Part shown: positions 60,962 through 64,000 of the stretch, in pieces
Layout: every line of letters starts with the position of its first letter
Position numbering within the stretch: the first letter of the stretch is position 1
Assembly (NCBI RefSeq): GCF_024462775.1
Contig: NZ_JANGCE010000006.1
Coordinates: 1 to 64,000 of the forward strand
From: Butyricicoccus faecihominis
Lineage (GTDB): Bacteria; Bacillota; Clostridia; Oscillospirales; Butyricicoccaceae
Length of the DNA stretch: 64,000 bases
Direction: 5' to 3'
The notes under the pieces: generated by a model
What the model was told of the DNA's origin: nothing
Seen by the model: the letters and a program-made list of their open reading frames with translations, nothing else
Databases searched by the model: none
Translations under genes and position numbers: made by a program

Positions 60962-62101
60962 TTAACGCGGGGCGTTCGCGGCGCGCTGGGCAAGCACGCG
61001 GCGGGCCGCGTCCATAAATTCGGTTTCACGGGCGGAGAAAAAGGCGCGTATGGCGTCGCAGTAAAAATTTAGCGGCGCGCCGCCATCGGCCGGCGCGACA
61101 CGGTCCCGGCGGCAGCCGTTGCGGCAAAGCGCGCCCCAGCGGCATGCACGGCACTGTTCTGGAATGGGGTGGGACGCGTTAAGAAAACGCCGGGCCGTTT
61201 CACAGGCGGCGAGCTCGGCCAGCGGACGCTCGCCCAGCGTGCCCAGCCGCCACTCGTCATATACATAGAAATCGCACGGATAAACGCCGCCGTCGCCCTC
61301 CACCACGAATTGGATGCTGCACTTGCCGCACATGGTGCATACCTCGGGCGCTTCGCCCAGCGCGAGCAGCAGCCAGTTATCCAAATGGCGGATGCTGACA
61401 TAGTCGCCGCGCAGCAGATCGGCGTACCACAGATCAAAAATACGGATCAGGAAATGACCGTACTCCTTGACGGATAGATGGTAGGGTTCGCTGCCGCGCT
61501 CCCGCTCGAGCGGCTCCAAGCAGGGAATAAACTGTAAGTACCGAAAGCCTTGCTTGCGATAAAAACGGTAGATTTTTTCGATCGCCCGCGCGTTGCCGCC
61601 GGTGACGACGCAAAGCACATTATAATCCACCCCGTGCTGCTTGAGCAGCCGGGCGGCGCGCATGACGCGGCTCCATGTGCCCTTGCCCTCCGCGTCGATA
61701 CGGTTGCGGTCGTGGATTTCCGCCGGGCCGTCCAGCGAAAGGCCGACAAGAAAATGCTCGTCATGCAGGAATTTCACCCATTCCTCGTCGATCGCCAATC
61801 CGTTAGTCTGCAAAGCGTTGGAAACGGCAAGCCCTGGCCTTGCATACTTTTTTTGAAGCTTGACCGCCTTTTGATAAAATGGCAGACCGGCAAGCGTGGG
61901 TTCGCCGCCTTGAAACGCAAAGGAACACAAGCCGTCGGCATATGCCATACCGCTTTGGATCAGGTGCTCGAGCGCTTCGTCCGACAGCATGCCTTCAAAC
62001 GCGGTGTCTCTCGCGCTGGCGATCGCGTGATAAAAGCAGTACTTGCACCGCATGTTGCACGCGGAGGAGCTGGGCTTGGCCAGCAAATTGACCGGAGGCA
62101 T
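60962..62101 (-). CDS. anaerobic sulfatase-maturating enzyme (radical SAM, SPASM)
   Basis: This 379-residue radical-SAM enzyme oxidises the active-site Cys of sulfatases to formylglycine without oxygen. The SAM cluster is Cys15-x3-Cys19-x2-Cys22 (CNMRCKYC). Family motifs FQGGEPTLAG near 64 and LQTNG near 96 follow. The C-terminal SPASM region has cysteines in CTMCGKCS, YPCDF, CRACRWGALCRNGC. It is convergent with the two Cys-type sulfatases, its obvious substrates. Confidence 0.94.
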   Translation of the reverse strand: MPPVNLLAKPSSSACNMRCKYCFYHAIASARDTAFEGMLSDEALEHLIQSGMAYADGLCSFAFQGGEPTLAGLPFYQKAVKLQKKYARPGLAVSNALQTNGLAIDEEWVKFLHDEHFLVGLSLDGPAEIHDRNRIDAEGKGTWSRVMRAARLLKQHGVDYNVLCVVTGGNARAIEKIYRFYRKQGFRYLQFIPCLEPLERERGSEPYHLSVKEYGHFLIRIFDLWYADLLRGDYVSIRHLDNWLLLALGEAPEVCTMCGKCSIQFVVEGDGGVYPCDFYVYDEWRLGTLGERPLAELAACETARRFLNASHPIPEQCRACRWGALCRNGCRRDRVAPADGGAPLNFYCDAIRAFFSARETEFMDAARRVLAQRAANAPR

Positions 62102-62249
62102 AGAAGCACCCGCCTTTCCAATATCCTATTATGATCATTATAAACGAAAACGCGCCTTGCCACAAGCGCGGGGTTTGTCAGCCAGTCATAAAACCGCGCG
62201 GCCATGGCATATCCTTTGGCAGAGGATGTATTTCCAAGGGGGTATTGTT

Positions 62250-63113
62250 TTGGAACTCGGTTATCGGCGCGTAATCACGCAAGCGATATGCGCGGTGCTT
62301 ATTCTGTGCGGGCTGATCGGCGCGGGCAGACTGTGGGATGGCCGCGCGCAAATGGCGTTTGGAGAAGCGGATGGGGTGCGCCTGCCGATCCTGATGTATC
62401 ACAGTATATTAAAGGACGGCGCGCGGCAGGGCAAATATGTGCTGCATCCGGATGCGCTGGCGTCCGATCTGGACTATTTGAAAAAAGAGGGCTATGAGAC
62501 CATCACTGTGAACGATCTGCTCGCCTATGTGGGGGAGGGAACGCCGCTGCCCGACAAGCCGGTCATGATCACCTTTGACGATGGGTATTATAACAACTAT
62601 GTCTATGCCTATCCGCTGTTGCAGGAGCGCGGCATGCGCGCGGTGGTTTCGATCATCGGCAGCCAGACCGCGCTGTATACGGAGAACGGACAGGAAAACG
62701 CCTATTGGTCCCATCTGAAGCTGACGCACCTCGGTGAGATGGACGATGTGTTTGAGGTGCAGAACCACTCTTGGAATTTGCACGAATACGGCGAGCGGCG
62801 CGGCTGTTTGCGCCGCCGCGGCGAGGATCAGGTGGGTTACGCCAGCTTTCTGCGGCAGGATACCGAGGCGACCCAGCAACTGCTGATCGAGGCCGGACTG
62901 CCCGAACCGACCTGCTATACCTATCCCTTTGGCGCGTGTTCGGACGAGAGCGAGAAGGTCCTAAAGGATATGGGCTTTCAGTGCACGCTGGGCTGCGAGG
63001 AACGGGTGAACACCGTGACGCGGGACCCGGATTGCCTTTACGAAATGGGCCGCTTCAACCGCCCGGCCGGCGTGAGCACGGATACCTTTATGGAAAAGCT
63101 GAAAAAGGAGTGA
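62250..63113 (+). CDS. membrane-anchored polysaccharide deacetylase
   Basis: This 287-residue NodB-fold protein has an N-terminal anchor helix (about 10-28). Motifs LPILMYHSIL, MITFDDGYYNNY (catalytic and metal Asp) and EVQNHSWNLHEYG (metal His residues) fit family 4 carbohydrate esterases; YPFGACSDES is a further motif. It probably deacetylates cell-surface glycan. I choose TTG 62250 (AAGGGGG, 7-base spacing); the open frame to 62043 is antisense to the maturase. The YlmC gene follows after 5 bp. Confidence 0.85.
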   Translation: MELGYRRVITQAICAVLILCGLIGAGRLWDGRAQMAFGEADGVRLPILMYHSILKDGARQGKYVLHPDALASDLDYLKKEGYETITVNDLLAYVGEGTPLPDKPVMITFDDGYYNNYVYAYPLLQERGMRAVVSIIGSQTALYTENGQENAYWSHLKLTHLGEMDDVFEVQNHSWNLHEYGERRGCLRRRGEDQVGYASFLRQDTEATQQLLIEAGLPEPTCYTYPFGACSDESEKVLKDMGFQCTLGCEERVNTVTRDPDCLYEMGRFNRPAGVSTDTFMEKLKKE

Positions 63114-63118
63114 GCGGA

Positions 63119-63382
63119 ATGGAGTGTATGCGGTTTTCCGAGCTGCACTGCCGCGAAGTGATTAACTTGTGCGACGGCGCGCGGCTGGGCGAGGTTTGCG
63201 ACCTGATCTTTGACCCCGCGTGCGGCAGCATCACCGCGATCGTCGTGCCCGGACGCGGCGGGCTGCTCAGCATGTTCAGCAGGGAAGACTGCGTGATCCC
63301 CTGGAACTGCATCGAAACCATGGGCGAGGATTATATCCTTGTCCGCTGGCGCGAAGGCCCGCCGCCGCGGCCGAGACATTAA
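63119..63382 (+). CDS. ylmC: YlmC/YmxH-family PRC-barrel sporulation protein
   Basis: This 87-residue protein has the family pattern RFSELHCREVINLCDGARLGEVCDLIFD and VIPWNCIETMGEDYILV, a small PRC-barrel fold. YlmC/YmxH proteins occur in endospore formers and are linked to sporulation; the molecular role is unclear. AAGGAG is 8 bases from the ATG at 63119; the family-like start at 63128 is an alternative. It has three cysteines, more than usual. It is cotranscribed with the deacetylase. Confidence 0.85.
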   Translation: MECMRFSELHCREVINLCDGARLGEVCDLIFDPACGSITAIVVPGRGGLLSMFSREDCVIPWNCIETMGEDYILVRWREGPPPRPRH

Positions 63383-63395
63383 AACCGATGGATAG

Positions 63396-63444
63396 CGCAG
63401 GGCGCGAAGCCGCGATAAGCGGTCTTCGCGCCCTTTTTATACCT
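63396..63444 (+). terminator. terminator after ylmC
   Basis: AGGGCGCGAAG(A)CCGC-type stem: 63399-63414 pairs with 63420-63434, followed by TTTTTATA. Confidence 0.8.
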
Positions 63445-63554
63445 GTAAAAAACTGCACAAAAACAGTGAAAAAGGGGGAGCATACCGTAATAATAGACAA
63501 GTTTCGGCACCTGAAACACAGCAATCCTACAAAAAGCGGGAAAAAGAAAAATAA

Positions 63555-63586
63555 CTGTTGCCAAACAGAAATATCGGTGATATATT
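63555..63586 (+). promoter_or_regulatory. promoter with overlapping inverted repeat, isomerase gene
   Basis: TTGCCA (63558-63563), 17 bp, TATATT (63581-63586). An inverted repeat CTGTT-GCCA-AACAG (63555-63568) covers the -35 box, a likely repressor or activator site. Confidence 0.5.
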
Positions 63587-63645
63587 ACAAATATAGAACA
63601 GATATAAATATAACGCAACACACAAATAAAGGAGGAATTGCATTG

Positions 63646-64000
63646 ATGAGACCGGCACTGAATGGCGCGACAGCGATGAAATACCCGCTGGAAACCGAGA
63701 TACCCGCGGCTGCCGCCGCCGGCTTTGAGGGGCTCGAGCTGTGGTGGGACAAGGTAGTGTCCTTTATGGAAGCGCACACGGCAAAGGAACTGAAAACGCT
63801 TTTGGAGGAAAACCGGATCAAAGCGATCGGCATTTGCCCGTTTGCGTTTTCTCCGTTCCGGGAGACCGCGCAGTGCCGGGCCGATATCGCGCGCGGCCTA
63901 GAGATCGCTTCCGTGATCGGCTGCGATATGCTGACCATTTGTCCCTACGGCAGGCCGATCGAGATGAGCAAGGAAAAGGCGCGGCAGGCCTACGCCGAGG
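63646..64000 (+). CDS. sugar-phosphate isomerase/epimerase-like TIM barrel, truncated by window end
   Basis: The first 118 codons of a xylose-isomerase-like TIM-barrel protein run off the window: MRPALNGATAMKYPLE, AAGFEGLELWWDKV, LLEENRIKAIGICPF and IGCDMLTICPYG. The start at 63646 has GGAGG 10 bases upstream. It probably acts on a sugar or inositol derivative; the C-terminal metal ligands are not in view. It stands alone behind its own promoter after a terminator. Confidence 0.82.
   Translation, partial: MRPALNGATAMKYPLETEIPAAAAAGFEGLELWWDKVVSFMEAHTAKELKTLLEENRIKAIGICPFAFSPFRETAQCRADIARGLEIASVIGCDMLTICPYGRPIEMSKEKARQAYAE

Overview
This window looks like chromosome from an anaerobic, endospore-forming member of the Clostridia. 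G+C is fairly high (by eye near 58-60 %). GTG and TTG starts with strong GGAGG ribosome sites are frequent, and promoters of the TTGACA/17 bp/TATAAT type are easy to read. A [FeFe]-hydrogenase, an oxygen-sensitive fumarase subunit, an anaerobic sulfatase maturase, HPr kinase, DapL and YlmC/YmxH all fit. Oscillospirales (Butyricicoccus/Agathobaculum-like) is my best guess, from gene order and composition only. I see no rRNA, tRNA, CRISPR array, prophage or IS transposase.

Layout. 1-460 is a duplicated GC-rich repeat. 461-979 is a divergent pair: a ribbon-helix-helix protein and a small Cys protein. 1.0-4.6 kb (minus): tex, azlCD, rpmB. 4.8-9.5 kb: hprK, a PHP hydrolase, a ROK glucokinase, a cell-wall amidase and a C_GCAxxG_C_C protein. 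9.7-11.2 kb (minus): a split chromate-type transporter and a VOC protein. 11.3-19.2 kb: gdpP-rplI-dnaB, tilS-hpt-ftsH. 19.2-22.2 kb: unknowns, a membrane protein/XRE pair and an NSS transporter. 22.4-26.4 kb: ACT regulator, hom, thrB, lysC. 26.5-32.3 kb: a strongly promoted small protein, an XRE membrane regulator, comF, and the dapF-pyrG-dapL operon.

32.3-42.3 kb is a nitrogen-assimilation island. One minus-strand operon holds a three-part glutamate synthase, a type-I glutamine synthetase and an ANTAR RNA-binding protein whose receiver domain lacks the phosphoacceptor Asp. Divergent from it are glutamine synthetase III (glnN) and an Amt-PII fusion. The leaders of all three units carry a 5-6 bp stem closing the same hexaloop AAAGGC (A1/G4). 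In each, the 3' arm of that stem is also the 5' arm of an intrinsic terminator. I read this as an ANTAR antitermination regulon that controls its own regulator. It is the most coherent regulatory system in the window.

42.4-49.0 kb: apbE, a NusG-II protein and a Gx transporter; an Asn-rich lipoprotein; ilvA; then a coiled-coil protein, an unpaired fumarase beta subunit and a group-B-like [FeFe]-hydrogenase.

49.0-62.1 kb is a sulfur-ester locus. It contains a TauE exporter, a YesM/YesN two-component system, and an ABC importer with two permeases and two different ATPases. Two sulfatases without signal peptides and a convergent anaerobic sulfatase maturase follow. The pattern suggests import of a small sulfated compound and desulfation in the cytoplasm. 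The two ATPases carry complementary defects, predicting one working and one degenerate ATP site.

The window ends with a polysaccharide deacetylase, YlmC/YmxH and a truncated TIM-barrel isomerase.
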